Shown one piece after another: positions 16,799 through 25,412 of a DNA stretch of 61,385 nucleotides; the first letter of the stretch is position 1; each line of letters opens with the position of its first letter. The DNA is from Paracoccaceae bacterium (GTDB taxonomy: Bacteria > Pseudomonadota > Alphaproteobacteria > Rhodobacterales > Rhodobacteraceae). The notes beneath the pieces are model-generated. The model ran no database searches and was not told where the DNA came from. It saw nothing but the letters and a program-made list of their open reading frames with translations. The translations under genes were made by a program, and so were the position numbers. The stretch covers positions 1 to 61,385 of the forward strand of contig JABBAP010000015.1 of the NCBI GenBank assembly GCA_018607905.1. The letters run 5' to 3'.

Positions 16799-18145
16799 AT
16801 GCTGTTGCGGACTGTTAGTTTTTGTTTTGCGGCCGTTCTGGCAGCGCAAAGCGTTTTTGCCGAGACAGGCAAGGTCACGACATTCGAATTGGAAAACGGG
16901 CTGCAAGGGGTGGTGATCGAAGACCACCGTGCGCCTGTTGTGACCAACATGGTTTGGTACCGTGTCGGATCGGCGGATGAGCCAGCGGGATACACGGGGG
17001 TGGCGCATTTTCTGGAACACCTGCTGTTTAAAGGGACAAAAACCCTGAAACCGGGTGAGTTTAGCAAGATCGTCAAGGAAAATGGCGGTGTGGGCAATGC
17101 CTTCACGTCGTATGATTACACGGGCTATTTCCAACGGGTTGCCGCGGATCGTTTGCCGTTGATGATGCAGTTAGAAGCCGATCGGATGCGCAATCTGGTT
17201 CTGTTGGAAGAAGACGTTGTAACAGAACGCAATGTGGTGATCGAGGAGCGCAACACGCGCACGGAAAGTGATCCTAACAGCCTGTTCCAAGAACAGCGCC
17301 GCGCGATGATGTTTATGAACCACCCGTATCGCAACCCTGTGATTGGCTGGCGTCACGAGATTGAAGCGTTGAATTTGCAAGCGGCGCTGGATTTTTACGA
17401 AACCTATTACGCGCCAAACAATGCCATTTTGGTGATCGCCGGTGATGTGACCCCAGAAAACGTGAAGGCGTTGGCAGAGGAACATTTTGGCCCGTTGAAA
17501 CCGTCTGATAATATTCCAGAACGGGTGCGGCCCAAAGAGCCGCCCCATTTGTCGCCTGTGACGGTTACGTTTCAGGATCCGCGTCAAACACAGCCCTATT
17601 TTGTGCGCAGCTATCAAGCGCCAAAACGCCAGTCTGGGGATCAAAAAGAAGCCGCCGCGTTGTTGTTGTTTGCGCAATTGCTGGGCGGATCGGGTATTTC
17701 ATCGGTGATGGGGCAAAAACTGCAGCTGGAGCAAAAGATCGCGGTTCACACCAGTGCGTGGTACGATTCGATGTCGTATGACCCTGAAACATTTGGCGTT
17801 TACGCGATGCCGCGCCCTGATGTGACGCTGGACGATTTGCAAGACGCCGTTGATCAGGTGTTGGCGGAGTTTCTGGAAGAGGGTGTTGATGCAGAGCATC
17901 TGGCACGTCTGAAAGTGCAAATCGCTGCCGAGGATATTTACGAGTTGGATGATCAAGCCGGCGTGGCGCGCACCTATGGGCAGGCGTTGACGGCGGGTTT
18001 GACGGTGCAAGATGTGCAAAGCTGGTCTGATGTTTTGCAGAGCGTTACCGAAGAAGACATTATGGCCGCCGCACGCAAAGTGTTGGTGCTAAAACAATCG
18101 GTGACAGGTTTAATGTTGCCACCCGCGACGGAGGAATCCCAATGA
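16799..18145 (+). CDS. M16 (pitrilysin) zinc peptidase, active subunit
   Basis: A 448-residue exported protein. GGAGG lies just upstream of ATG 16799 and the leader MLLRTVSFCFAAVLAAQSVFA is a signal peptide. The inverted zinc motif HFLEH is at about residues 70-74, and the distal glutamate is in VTERNVVIEERNTR near 150, so this is the catalytic member of an M16B pair. The second M16 gene overlaps it by four bases. Such pairs act in the periplasm on unfolded or short peptides; physiological substrates are unknown. Confidence 0.93.
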   Translation: MLLRTVSFCFAAVLAAQSVFAETGKVTTFELENGLQGVVIEDHRAPVVTNMVWYRVGSADEPAGYTGVAHFLEHLLFKGTKTLKPGEFSKIVKENGGVGNAFTSYDYTGYFQRVAADRLPLMMQLEADRMRNLVLLEEDVVTERNVVIEERNTRTESDPNSLFQEQRRAMMFMNHPYRNPVIGWRHEIEALNLQAALDFYETYYAPNNAILVIAGDVTPENVKALAEEHFGPLKPSDNIPERVRPKEPPHLSPVTVTFQDPRQTQPYFVRSYQAPKRQSGDQKEAAALLLFAQLLGGSGISSVMGQKLQLEQKIAVHTSAWYDSMSYDPETFGVYAMPRPDVTLDDLQDAVDQVLAEFLEEGVDAEHLARLKVQIAAEDIYELDDQAGVARTYGQALTAGLTVQDVQSWSDVLQSVTEEDIMAAARKVLVLKQSVTGLMLPPATEESQ

Positions 18146-19458
18146 TCCGATTTTTCGTAGTTCTTTGGGTTGCAGTGATCGCAGCCCTGCCCGCTGCGGC
18201 GCAAATCAAAATTGAAGAGGTCACTAGCGCGGGGGGCATCAAGGCGTGGTTAGTGAACGAACCTTCGATCCCGATCATCGCGATGCAGGTTGGATTTAAG
18301 GGCGGCACCAGTTTGGATGCGCCGGGCAAAACGGGATCAATCAATTTGATGGCTGGATTGCTGGAAGAAGGCACGGGCGACATGGATGCGGCGGCGTTTC
18401 GCCGTGAAACCGAAAGCCTCGCGGCGAATTTCGGGTTTAGTGCGCGGCGCGACAGTGTTGTGGTTTCTGCGCAAGTGTTGAAATCAAACGCGGATGAAGC
18501 ATTGGCGTTGTTGCGAAAAGCGATTGTTGAGCCTGCGTTTAATGATGCGGCGATAACCCGTGTACGTGCGCAAGTTTTATCTGGCCTTGAAAGCGATTTG
18601 AAAGACCCGCAATCCATTGCCGGGCAAACCTTGAATGCGATTGCCTTTGCGGGGCATCCCTACAGCCTGCCTACGGATGGGACGTTGGAAACGGTTAAGG
18701 CCCTGACGCGCGATGATTTGTTTGCAGCACACCGCGCCAGCATGAGCAAAGATCATTTGATCGTTTCCGTTGTGGGTGATGTTACTGCCGAAGAGCTGGG
18801 CCCGATGTTGGACGCGCTGTTGGGCGGGTTGCCAGAGGCAGGTGCTGATTTACCTGCGCGGGTCGCGTTTGGTGCGACTGGCGGCACAACGGTTGTTGAT
18901 TTTCCATCGCCGCAATCTGTCGCGCTTTGGGCGCAGCCAACGAGTGTTGATTTGGATCATCCAGATTTCATGCCAATGTTTGTGATGAACCACATTCTGG
19001 GCGGTGGCGGTTTTGGATCACGCCTAACGGATGAGGTGCGCGAGAAGCGTGGCCTGACCTATGGCGTTTACACTTACATCGCGTGGTTGGGTGCGACCGA
19101 ATACATCGGCGGGTCTGTGGCGTCTGCGAACGGGACGGTAGGCGAGGCGATTGACGTTGTCGCGGCTGAGTGGAAACGGATGGCAGAAGGCGGCGTTACG
19201 CCCGAAGAGTTGGACAAGGCGAAAAAGTACATGACCGGGTCGTATGCGCTGCGCTTTGATGGCAATGCCAAGATTGCACGGGTGATGGCAGGCATGCAGT
19301 TGGATGGGTTTGTACCAGAGTATATCAATACGCGAAATGAGCGTCTAAATGCGGTGACAGTTGAGGATATCGCGCGGGTGGCCAAACAGCATTTGCAGCC
19401 TGATGGGTTGCGATTTGTTGTGGTTGGCCAGCCTGAGGGCGTTGTATCCACCGATTGA
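18142..19458 (+). CDS. M16 peptidase-like partner without the zinc motif
   Basis: A 438-residue protein beginning at the ATGA overlap (18142) with a signal peptide (MIRFFVVLWVAVIAALPAAA). Where the partner has HFLEH this protein reads SINLMAGLLEEG, so zinc ligands are absent, while the C-terminal arginine/tyrosine motif REKRGLTYGVYTYI, used to hold substrate, is kept. This is the usual pattern of the non-catalytic subunit of heterodimeric M16 peptidases such as MPP or Sphingomonas-type pairs. It should assemble with the upstream gene product in the periplasm. Confidence 0.92.
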   Translation: MIRFFVVLWVAVIAALPAAAQIKIEEVTSAGGIKAWLVNEPSIPIIAMQVGFKGGTSLDAPGKTGSINLMAGLLEEGTGDMDAAAFRRETESLAANFGFSARRDSVVVSAQVLKSNADEALALLRKAIVEPAFNDAAITRVRAQVLSGLESDLKDPQSIAGQTLNAIAFAGHPYSLPTDGTLETVKALTRDDLFAAHRASMSKDHLIVSVVGDVTAEELGPMLDALLGGLPEAGADLPARVAFGATGGTTVVDFPSPQSVALWAQPTSVDLDHPDFMPMFVMNHILGGGGFGSRLTDEVREKRGLTYGVYTYIAWLGATEYIGGSVASANGTVGEAIDVVAAEWKRMAEGGVTPEELDKAKKYMTGSYALRFDGNAKIARVMAGMQLDGFVPEYINTRNERLNAVTVEDIARVAKQHLQPDGLRFVVVGQPEGVVSTD

Positions 19459-19478
19459 TGTATCGTGGTTAATCATGT

Positions 19479-19518
19479 GCAAAGCCCTGAATTCGGCAAT
19501 CGCGAATCGGGGCTTTGC
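19479..19518 (+). terminator. Long stem-loop after the M16 pair
   Basis: GCAAAGCCC (19479-19487) pairs with GGGCTTTGC (19510-19518), and an inner 5-bp stem ATTCG / CGAAT forms within the loop. It lies 20 bases past the M16 stop and 17 before mutL. There is no U-run, so termination is uncertain; it could also shield the mutL ribosome site, which is weak. Confidence 0.5.
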
Positions 19519-19535
19519 GTGCTATCCATTGTGGC

Positions 19536-21359
19536 ATGAACGCCCCTGACCCCAACATAAGCGCAAATCGCGCGCCGATACGCCAGCTGGATGATGCTGC
19601 GGCCAACCGCATTGCGGCAGGCGAAGTAGTTGAACGCCCCGCGAGCGCGGTGAAAGAGTTGGTGGAAAACGCCATCGACGCGAATGCGACACGGATCGAG
19701 GTGGCCTACGCTGATGGTGGTAAAACGCTGTTGCGCGTAACTGACGATGGGTTCGGCATTCCTGAGGATCAGTTGCATTTGGCGCTGTCCCGTCATGCCA
19801 CATCGAAAATCGACGGATCGGATTTGCTGAACATCCACACCTTTGGGTTTCGCGGCGAGGCGCTGCCGTCTTTGGGGGCCGTTGGGCGATTAACGATTAC
19901 ATCGCGGGCTGAAGGCTCGGATGGGGCGGCGACGATTTCGGTGAACGGCGGCGCGTTAGATGCATTGAAACCTGCGGCACTGTCGCGGGGCACGGTGGTC
20001 GAATTGCGCGATTTGTTTCATGCGACCCCTGCACGGCTAAAGTTTTTACGCACGGATAGATCCGAAAGCGGTGCGATCATTGATGTGATCAAACGCTTGG
20101 CGATGGCAGAGCCGTTGATCGGGTTCACGTTGCGCGATGTGACGGGGGGCGGTGAAGGCCGCGTGGTGTTTCAAGTCGCGCCGCAGACGGGTGATCTGTT
20201 TGATGCGCTGCATGCGCGGTTGGCCAAAATACTGGGCGCGGATTTTGCGGCAAATGCGTTGCGCATTGATGCCGAACGCGAGGGTTTGGCGATTACAGGA
20301 TTTGCCAGCCTGCCGACCTATTCACGCGGGTCTGCAGCGGCGCAATATATGTTTGTGAACGGGCGACCCGTGCGCGACAAAGTGTTTTTCGGGGCGATCC
20401 GTGGAGCATATTCTGACTTTCTGCACCGTGACCGCCACCCTGCGCTGGCGCTGTTTTTGGAATGCGATCCAACGCTGGTGGATGTGAATGTGCACCCTGC
20501 CAAAAGCGAGGTTCGGTTTCGTGATCCTGGCATTGCGCGTGGACTGATTGTTACCGCGTTGCGCCATGCGTTGGCTGATGCAGGGCATCGTGCATCGACC
20601 ACGGTGGCGGATGCAACGCTGGGGGCGTTTCGCCCTGAAACCGCACCTGCGGGGGCGATCTATCAGATGGATCGGCAATCCCAGCCGCGTTATTCTGCTG
20701 CGCCCCAAGCGGGGTTTGCAGAAACGCAGCCGAGCTATTCTGCGCGGGTCGAGGTGGTTGAAACCCCTGTTGTTGCGGATCAACCGTTGGGGGCGGCGCG
20801 TGCGCAGGTACACGAGAATTACGTGATTGCGCAGACGCCAGATGGGATTGTGATTGTCGATCAGCACGCCGCGCATGAACGGTTGGTGTATGAGCGATTG
20901 AAACGGCAGATGGCCGAAAATGGTGTGGCAGCGCAGGCGTTGTTGATCCCTGAAATTGTGGAACTTGCTGCGGATGATCATGGGCGTGTTTTAAGTGCGG
21001 GTGATGAATTGGCGGGCTTTGGCCTTGTGATCGAGGATTTCGGTGGGACGGCTGTTTGTGTGCGCGAAACCCCTGCGTTGCTCGGCGAAGTGAACGCAGC
21101 TGCATTGGTGAATGATATCGCAGACGAGCTGGCGGATTTGAACCAGACCCAAAGCGTGAAAGACAAGTTAGAGGCGATTTTAAGCCGCGTGGCCTGTCAT
21201 GGCTCGATCCGATCTGGGCGGGTGATGCGGGCCGAAGAAATGAATGCGTTGTTGCGCGAAATGGAAGCAACGCCGCATTCTGGGCAATGCAATCATGGCC
21301 GCCCGACGTATGTGGAGTTGAAATTACATGACATTGAAAAACTGTTTGGGCGGCGCTGA
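19536..21359 (+). CDS. mutL: DNA mismatch repair protein MutL
   Basis: A 607-residue GHKL ATPase. ATG 19536 was chosen ([19 protein letters not shown]). N-terminal motifs are [32 protein letters not shown] and GFRGEALPS; the C-terminal dimerisation domain carries [12 protein letters not shown] (about residue 448), the metal-binding endonuclease motif, plus [10 protein letters not shown] and [11 protein letters not shown]. It is thus an endonuclease-type MutL, as expected for bacteria without MutH. The start has no clear Shine-Dalgarno. rmuC overlaps its stop by one base. Confidence 0.97.
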   Translation: MNAPDPNISANRAPIRQLDDAAANRIAAGEVVERPASAVKELVENAIDANATRIEVAYADGGKTLLRVTDDGFGIPEDQLHLALSRHATSKIDGSDLLNIHTFGFRGEALPSLGAVGRLTITSRAEGSDGAATISVNGGALDALKPAALSRGTVVELRDLFHATPARLKFLRTDRSESGAIIDVIKRLAMAEPLIGFTLRDVTGGGEGRVVFQVAPQTGDLFDALHARLAKILGADFAANALRIDAEREGLAITGFASLPTYSRGSAAAQYMFVNGRPVRDKVFFGAIRGAYSDFLHRDRHPALALFLECDPTLVDVNVHPAKSEVRFRDPGIARGLIVTALRHALADAGHRASTTVADATLGAFRPETAPAGAIYQMDRQSQPRYSAAPQAGFAETQPSYSARVEVVETPVVADQPLGAARAQVHENYVIAQTPDGIVIVDQHAAHERLVYERLKRQMAENGVAAQALLIPEIVELAADDHGRVLSAGDELAGFGLVIEDFGGTAVCVRETPALLGEVNAAALVNDIADELADLNQTQSVKDKLEAILSRVACHGSIRSGRVMRAEEMNALLREMEATPHSGQCNHGRPTYVELKLHDIEKLFGRR

Positions 21360-22567
21360 TGGAAATTGATTTCAACGATCCTTTGGTTCTAGGGGGCATC
21401 GCGCTGGGCTTGGCTTTGGTGTTGGTGTTGTTCTTGCTGGTTTTCGCGCTACGGGCATCGGGGCGGGCGGCACGCGCTGCGGAGCCGCTGGCCAATCAGA
21501 TGTTGATGATGGGCGAAGGTCTGCGGGTGATGAACGAGAGCCAGCATGTGTTGAAAGGCGGGCTGGACAGCATGACCCAAACGCAGGCGCAGGCGATGCA
21601 CACGGTAGAAAGCCGATTGGCGCATGTTCAACAGCAGATGCAGGATAAGCTGCACGAAAACGCGATGAAAAGCGCGCGCTCCTTGGCTGAAATGCAGGGG
21701 CAAATGAAGGACACGTTGCAGGGCAGCAGCGAGAAGACGACGAAATCTTTGACGCAGTTGCAGGAACGACTGGCGACGATTGATAAGGCGCAGACGAATA
21801 TTGAAAAACTGTCAGGCGATGTTTTGTCGCTGCAAGATATCCTGTCGAACAAACAGACGCGCGGGGCGTTTGGGGAAATTCAGCTGAATGACATTGTGCA
21901 AAAGGCGATGCCGCCCGATGCGTATACGTTTCAGGCGACGTTATCGAACGGGAAGCGGGCGGATTGTTTGATCCATTTGCCGAACCCACCCGGGCCGATC
22001 GTGATTGATAGCAAGTTCCCGTTGGAGGCTTACGAGAAGATTCGTGCGGCGGATAATCCTGCGATGGTTCAGATCGCGGTGCGCGAAATGAAAGCGGCGG
22101 TGCGCGCGCATATCAGTGCGATTTCGCAGAAGTATATTATTGAGGGTGAAACAGCAGAAGGGGCATTGATGTTCCTGCCATCTGAGGCCGTTTATGCCGA
22201 ATTACACGCCAATTTTGGCGATGTGGTACGCGAGGGGTTTGATGCGCGGGTTTGGATTGTGTCCCCGACCACCTGCATGGCGACGTTGAACACGATGCGC
22301 GCCATTCTGAAAGATGCGCGGATGAAGGAACAGGCGGGGGCCATTCGCAAGGAACTGGGCCTGCTGAACAAAGATGTAGATCGGCTGGAAACACGGGTTG
22401 GTAATTTGGATCGCCATTTTGGGCAGGCGGCCAAGGACGTGGAAGATATCAAAATTTCGGCGACGAAAGCAGGTAATCGCGCGAAACGGCTCGATGCGTT
22501 TGATTTTGCTGAAATCGAAGAAAGCCCAGCGGATAACATCGTGCGGATCGCGCCCGAGGATAGTTAG
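21359..22567 (+). CDS. rmuC: DNA recombination protein RmuC
   Basis: A 402-residue protein whose ATG shares a base with the mutL stop (TGATG), implying coupling. One N-terminal membrane helix (about residues 10-30), a long coiled-coil with many glutamines (about 50-170) and the conserved RmuC domain with GAFGEIQLNDIVQ, VIDSKFPLEAYEKI and AVRAHISAISQKYI are visible. The family was named for its effect on inversion at short inverted repeats in E. coli and is nuclease-like; membrane anchoring is inferred from the N-terminal helix. Confidence 0.93.
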   Translation: MEIDFNDPLVLGGIALGLALVLVLFLLVFALRASGRAARAAEPLANQMLMMGEGLRVMNESQHVLKGGLDSMTQTQAQAMHTVESRLAHVQQQMQDKLHENAMKSARSLAEMQGQMKDTLQGSSEKTTKSLTQLQERLATIDKAQTNIEKLSGDVLSLQDILSNKQTRGAFGEIQLNDIVQKAMPPDAYTFQATLSNGKRADCLIHLPNPPGPIVIDSKFPLEAYEKIRAADNPAMVQIAVREMKAAVRAHISAISQKYIIEGETAEGALMFLPSEAVYAELHANFGDVVREGFDARVWIVSPTTCMATLNTMRAILKDARMKEQAGAIRKELGLLNKDVDRLETRVGNLDRHFGQAAKDVEDIKISATKAGNRAKRLDAFDFAEIEESPADNIVRIAPEDS

Positions 22568-22658
22568 GGCCTGTTGCACAAATTGACGCAGCGTTAAGTT
22601 GTGGGTTGTTCCGCGTGATTTCATCGCGTTCACATAAGTGAAGCGTTGGAGTGCGAAA

Positions 22659-23957
22659 ATGTCTTTGTCGGGTTTGGAAATTCATCCAGAGAGAATTGTG
22701 CTGAGCAATGAATTGCATGCGCGGCCTTTTCCTGTTGTGCGCGGACCAAGCAGTGCCGCGTCTATTGCGATTGAACGGGATCTGGCGAACCCGGATGCGG
22801 ATCGCGCGCATTTGATCGCGCTGATGGATCGGTACGGCGCCGCGCACCCAGCGCCAGATGCATCGCATCATTCCGCAGATTTGGGCAAAGTGCGGTTGAA
22901 ATGGGAACGCCATTCGGAGTTTGCGACCTACACATTATTTGCTGATCAGGTTTCCGAAATTCCGTTTTCGGGTGATCTGTTCAAGTATTTCCCAGAAAAA
23001 TGGCGGGCACAAAGCTCTGGGCGATTGTTGTCATCTGTGCTTGTCCGCATCGAACAAGCACGCGAACCGCAAGCGGCGATAGAGCGTATTCAAAAAGTTG
23101 GTGCGGATTGGTTTTTCGACGAGGGGATGGCGGCGGCCTTTGTGTTGGAAAAAGAGGCGGCGATTGTTGGTGATTTCCGTTTGGATGCGCAAGATCACAT
23201 TCGGTTTGCGGTGTTTCAAATCGGGAACACGGGTGCCCATCGGATGGGGCGAATTGTGCAACGGCTGATAGAGATCGAGACCTATAAAACCATGTCGATG
23301 TTGACCCTGCCGATTGCGCGGGATGTTTTCGCGGGTCTTTCGGATTTGGACCGAGACCTTGGCGCGGTTGTCGCTGGCATGTCAAAGGAAGCGGAGAATC
23401 CGCAAGCGGAGTTGAACACGCTGCTGGATATTTCCAGTAAGATTGAGAGTTTTTCTGCGAAAACAACCTTTCGATTTACTGCGGCAGAGGCTTATTCCGC
23501 ATTGGTGTATGCGCGGGTGGATGTGCTGTTGGAAGAACGCCTTGCTGGGTATCAATTGTTTTCTGAATTTATGTCGCGGCGGTTTGAACCTGCGATGCGG
23601 ACCTGTCGGTCTGCATCAATGCGGTTGGCGGATATATCGGGGCGCGCGGCGCGGGCATCAAGGTTGTTGGGGACGCGGGTGAGCGTGCATGTGAATGAGC
23701 AAAACCGAGAGATTTTGAAGAACATGGACAAACGCGCGGCCTTGCAATTGCGTCTGCAAGAAACTGTCGAGGGGCTGTCTGTGGTTGCGATAAGTTATTA
23801 TGCGGTCAGCCTGTTGGTGAAGTTTTTGTATCCGTTTGGCGCGAAAATTGGCTGGAGTGAAAGCTGGGTTGGCGCGGTTGTTGTTGTGCCAGTCGTGGCG
23901 ATTGTTTGGTTTTTGGTGCGAAATATTCGCAAAACGGCAGAAAAAAGGGGCCGATGA
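22659..23957 (+). CDS. DUF3422 membrane protein
   Basis: A 432-residue protein. ATG 22659, with GGAG seven bases upstream, is preferred to the GTG at 22638. It opens with HPERIVLSNELHARPFPVV, the hallmark of DUF3422, has a long helical middle and ends with two membrane helices (about residues 372-392 and 400-422) followed by a basic tail. The function of this alpha/beta-proteobacterial family is unknown. A short G+C stem followed by TTTT (about 23970-23985) may terminate it before the convergent chrR. Confidence 0.87.
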   Translation: MSLSGLEIHPERIVLSNELHARPFPVVRGPSSAASIAIERDLANPDADRAHLIALMDRYGAAHPAPDASHHSADLGKVRLKWERHSEFATYTLFADQVSEIPFSGDLFKYFPEKWRAQSSGRLLSSVLVRIEQAREPQAAIERIQKVGADWFFDEGMAAAFVLEKEAAIVGDFRLDAQDHIRFAVFQIGNTGAHRMGRIVQRLIEIETYKTMSMLTLPIARDVFAGLSDLDRDLGAVVAGMSKEAENPQAELNTLLDISSKIESFSAKTTFRFTAAEAYSALVYARVDVLLEERLAGYQLFSEFMSRRFEPAMRTCRSASMRLADISGRAARASRLLGTRVSVHVNEQNREILKNMDKRAALQLRLQETVEGLSVVAISYYAVSLLVKFLYPFGAKIGWSESWVGAVVVVPVVAIVWFLVRNIRKTAEKRGR

Positions 23958-23987
23958 TGCCCCCAATTTCCCCCGCGCCGAGGGGTT

Positions 23988-24635
23988 TTAGATTTTAAAG
24001 AACGGTTGCAGCAAGCGTGGTAGCAGGCTGTTAAAGCGCAAAGGCGCATCTGTGGCCGCGATGCAAATGCAATCGGCATCCATGCTGGCGATGGGTTGAT
24101 GGTTTAGGTCCTCATTCGCGATTTCGAGGTCGCCACGGGCGAATTCGTCTACTTCATCCGCGAATGATCCCTGCAAAACCAAGGTCAATTCCATGCCGCG
24201 ATGGCCGTGATCGGGAACGGATTGCCCCGCTGGGATAAACAACAGGCGCGCCTGTGCTGTGTCGTTTGTCGGGATGATCGCTTGTTTGACGCCGCCGCCC
24301 AAGGATTTCCATTTCACCTTTTCCAGGTCGCCGCCCAGGTATTTTTGGATGGGTTCTGGCAACACGCCTTTTGGTCCCGGTTTTTCGATAACTGTGTCGC
24401 TGGATTTGATGCGGCCCAGCGTTGCCGCAAAGGCATCTGATTTCAACTCAACACTGTCGCATTCTTCCATGACGCAGGCGCCAACGGCCTCGTAGCTGCT
24501 GACAAGCGCGCGGCTTTCGTCCGACAGGGACAGGTGCGCGGCGACAACAATGTCAAAGGCTTCGGGCAGGGCACCAGCGGCGTAACCCATTGCCAATTGG
24601 TCGTTTAAAACGTGCTTCACGGTCATTCTATTCAC
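23988..24635 (-). CDS. chrR: ChrR-type anti-sigma factor with cupin domain; zinc-site cysteines replaced
   Basis: A 215-residue protein coupled to rpoE by a 4-base overlap. The N-terminal anti-sigma part resembles Rhodobacter ChrR (KHVLNDQLAMGYAAGALPEAF), but the zinc motif H-x3-C-x2-C reads HLSLSDES (codons at 24513-24536): both cysteines are serines. The C-terminal cupin keeps its metal ligands (DHGHRGMELTLVLQG and a later NHQP). In R. sphaeroides ChrR holds sigma-E inactive and releases it on singlet oxygen; zinc is bound by two histidines and two cysteines. The loss suggests altered metal binding or a changed sigma contact. Confidence 0.9.
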   Translation of the reverse strand: MNRMTVKHVLNDQLAMGYAAGALPEAFDIVVAAHLSLSDESRALVSSYEAVGACVMEECDSVELKSDAFAATLGRIKSSDTVIEKPGPKGVLPEPIQKYLGGDLEKVKWKSLGGGVKQAIIPTNDTAQARLLFIPAGQSVPDHGHRGMELTLVLQGSFADEVDEFARGDLEIANEDLNHQPIASMDADCICIAATDAPLRFNSLLPRLLQPFFKI

Positions 24636-25192
24636 TCACTTAAAGTCTGGCGGAGGCGGTTTAGCGCCAACCTAATGCGGGATTTGATTGTGCCAAGGGG
24701 TAGGCCGGTTTCTTGGGCCAATTCGGAATGTGTCAGGTCGCCAAAATAGGCGCGACGCACGATGTCGCGTTGCTTTTTCGGCAGCTGTTCGAGCGCCTTG
24801 GCGAGTTTTTGGGTTTCCTGCTGGAGCACCAAAGCATCAGAGGCCTCTGGCTCTGGTTCGGGGCCCCAAGCGAGGTCTTCTGGTTCAGGGCGCGCGGAGC
24901 GGCGAAAGGCATCAATTTTTTTGTTACGCGCAATGGTGAAAATCCAGGTGGCCGCTGAGGCGCGGGTTGGATCGAACAAATGCGCCTTGTGCCAAACCGT
25001 GACCATTGTTTCTTGGGCGCATTCTTCGGCCATGGTGGCGGACGCGCCAGATTTTATCAAGAACCCTTTGATGCGCGGGGCGAAGTGGGCAAACAATTCT
25101 GCAAAAGCAGTTTCGTCGCGCGTGTCGCGCACGCGTAAGATGTTGGCTGACCAATCTGGCTCAAGACACGATTGATTTTGGGCCCGTGCCAT
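24632..25192 (-). CDS. rpoE: ECF sigma factor RpoE (singlet-oxygen type, ECF11-like)
   Basis: A 186-residue sigma factor from ATG 25192 with AAGGA upstream; an in-frame ATG at 25288 would lie at the predicted transcription start and adds unrelated sequence. Region 2 shows AEECAQETMVTVWHKAHLFDP and ATWIFTIARNKKIDAFRR; region 4 shows LPKKQRDIVRRAYFGDLTHSELAQETGLPLGTIKSR. These closely follow R. sphaeroides RpoE, and the adjoining chrR supports ECF11. A promoter of the same type as that of the divergent operon lies about 95 bases upstream, indicating autoregulation. Confidence 0.95.
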   Translation of the reverse strand: MARAQNQSCLEPDWSANILRVRDTRDETAFAELFAHFAPRIKGFLIKSGASATMAEECAQETMVTVWHKAHLFDPTRASAATWIFTIARNKKIDAFRRSARPEPEDLAWGPEPEPEASDALVLQQETQKLAKALEQLPKKQRDIVRRAYFGDLTHSELAQETGLPLGTIKSRIRLALNRLRQTLSE

Positions 25193-25292
25193 TGGTTTCC
25201 TTAATTTTTTAGTTTTCGTAAGCGCACCATATCCTACACGCCACGGCGGCGCATTGGTTTTTTGCCAGGATATGTTTGCTTCGATCATGTGG

Positions 25293-25322
25293 GGGATACG
25301 GCGTGGGTTCGAAATTGGATCA
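25293..25322 (-). promoter_or_regulatory. RpoE-type promoter upstream of rpoE-chrR
   Basis: Read leftward, TGATCC (25317-25322) is followed by 18 bases and TATCCC (25293-25298). TGATCC is the -35 sequence of R. sphaeroides RpoE promoters. The predicted start (about 25286) leaves a leader of about 94 bases before the rpoE ATG. Confidence 0.75.
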
Positions 25323-25355
25323 CTGGGGGCAAAGTTTTTTTAGCAGTTGTTTTTG

Positions 25356-25385
25356 TGATCCATTCAATACGGCGAAACGTATCCT
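25356..25385 (+). promoter_or_regulatory. RpoE-type promoter of the amine oxidase - SDR operon
   Basis: TGATCC (25356-25361), an 18-base spacer and TATCCT (25380-25385) repeat the architecture of the divergent rpoE promoter. The ATG of the first gene is 27 bases past the -10, with AAGGA in between, so the leader is only about 20 bases. Confidence 0.78.
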
Positions 25386-25412
25386 TTACGAATACCAAGT
25401 AAGGAATGCTGA

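Noticed and set aside
20551-21495. A 314-codon open frame antisense to mutL
   Set aside because: Low-complexity Ser/Pro/Arg/His composition opposite a certain gene.
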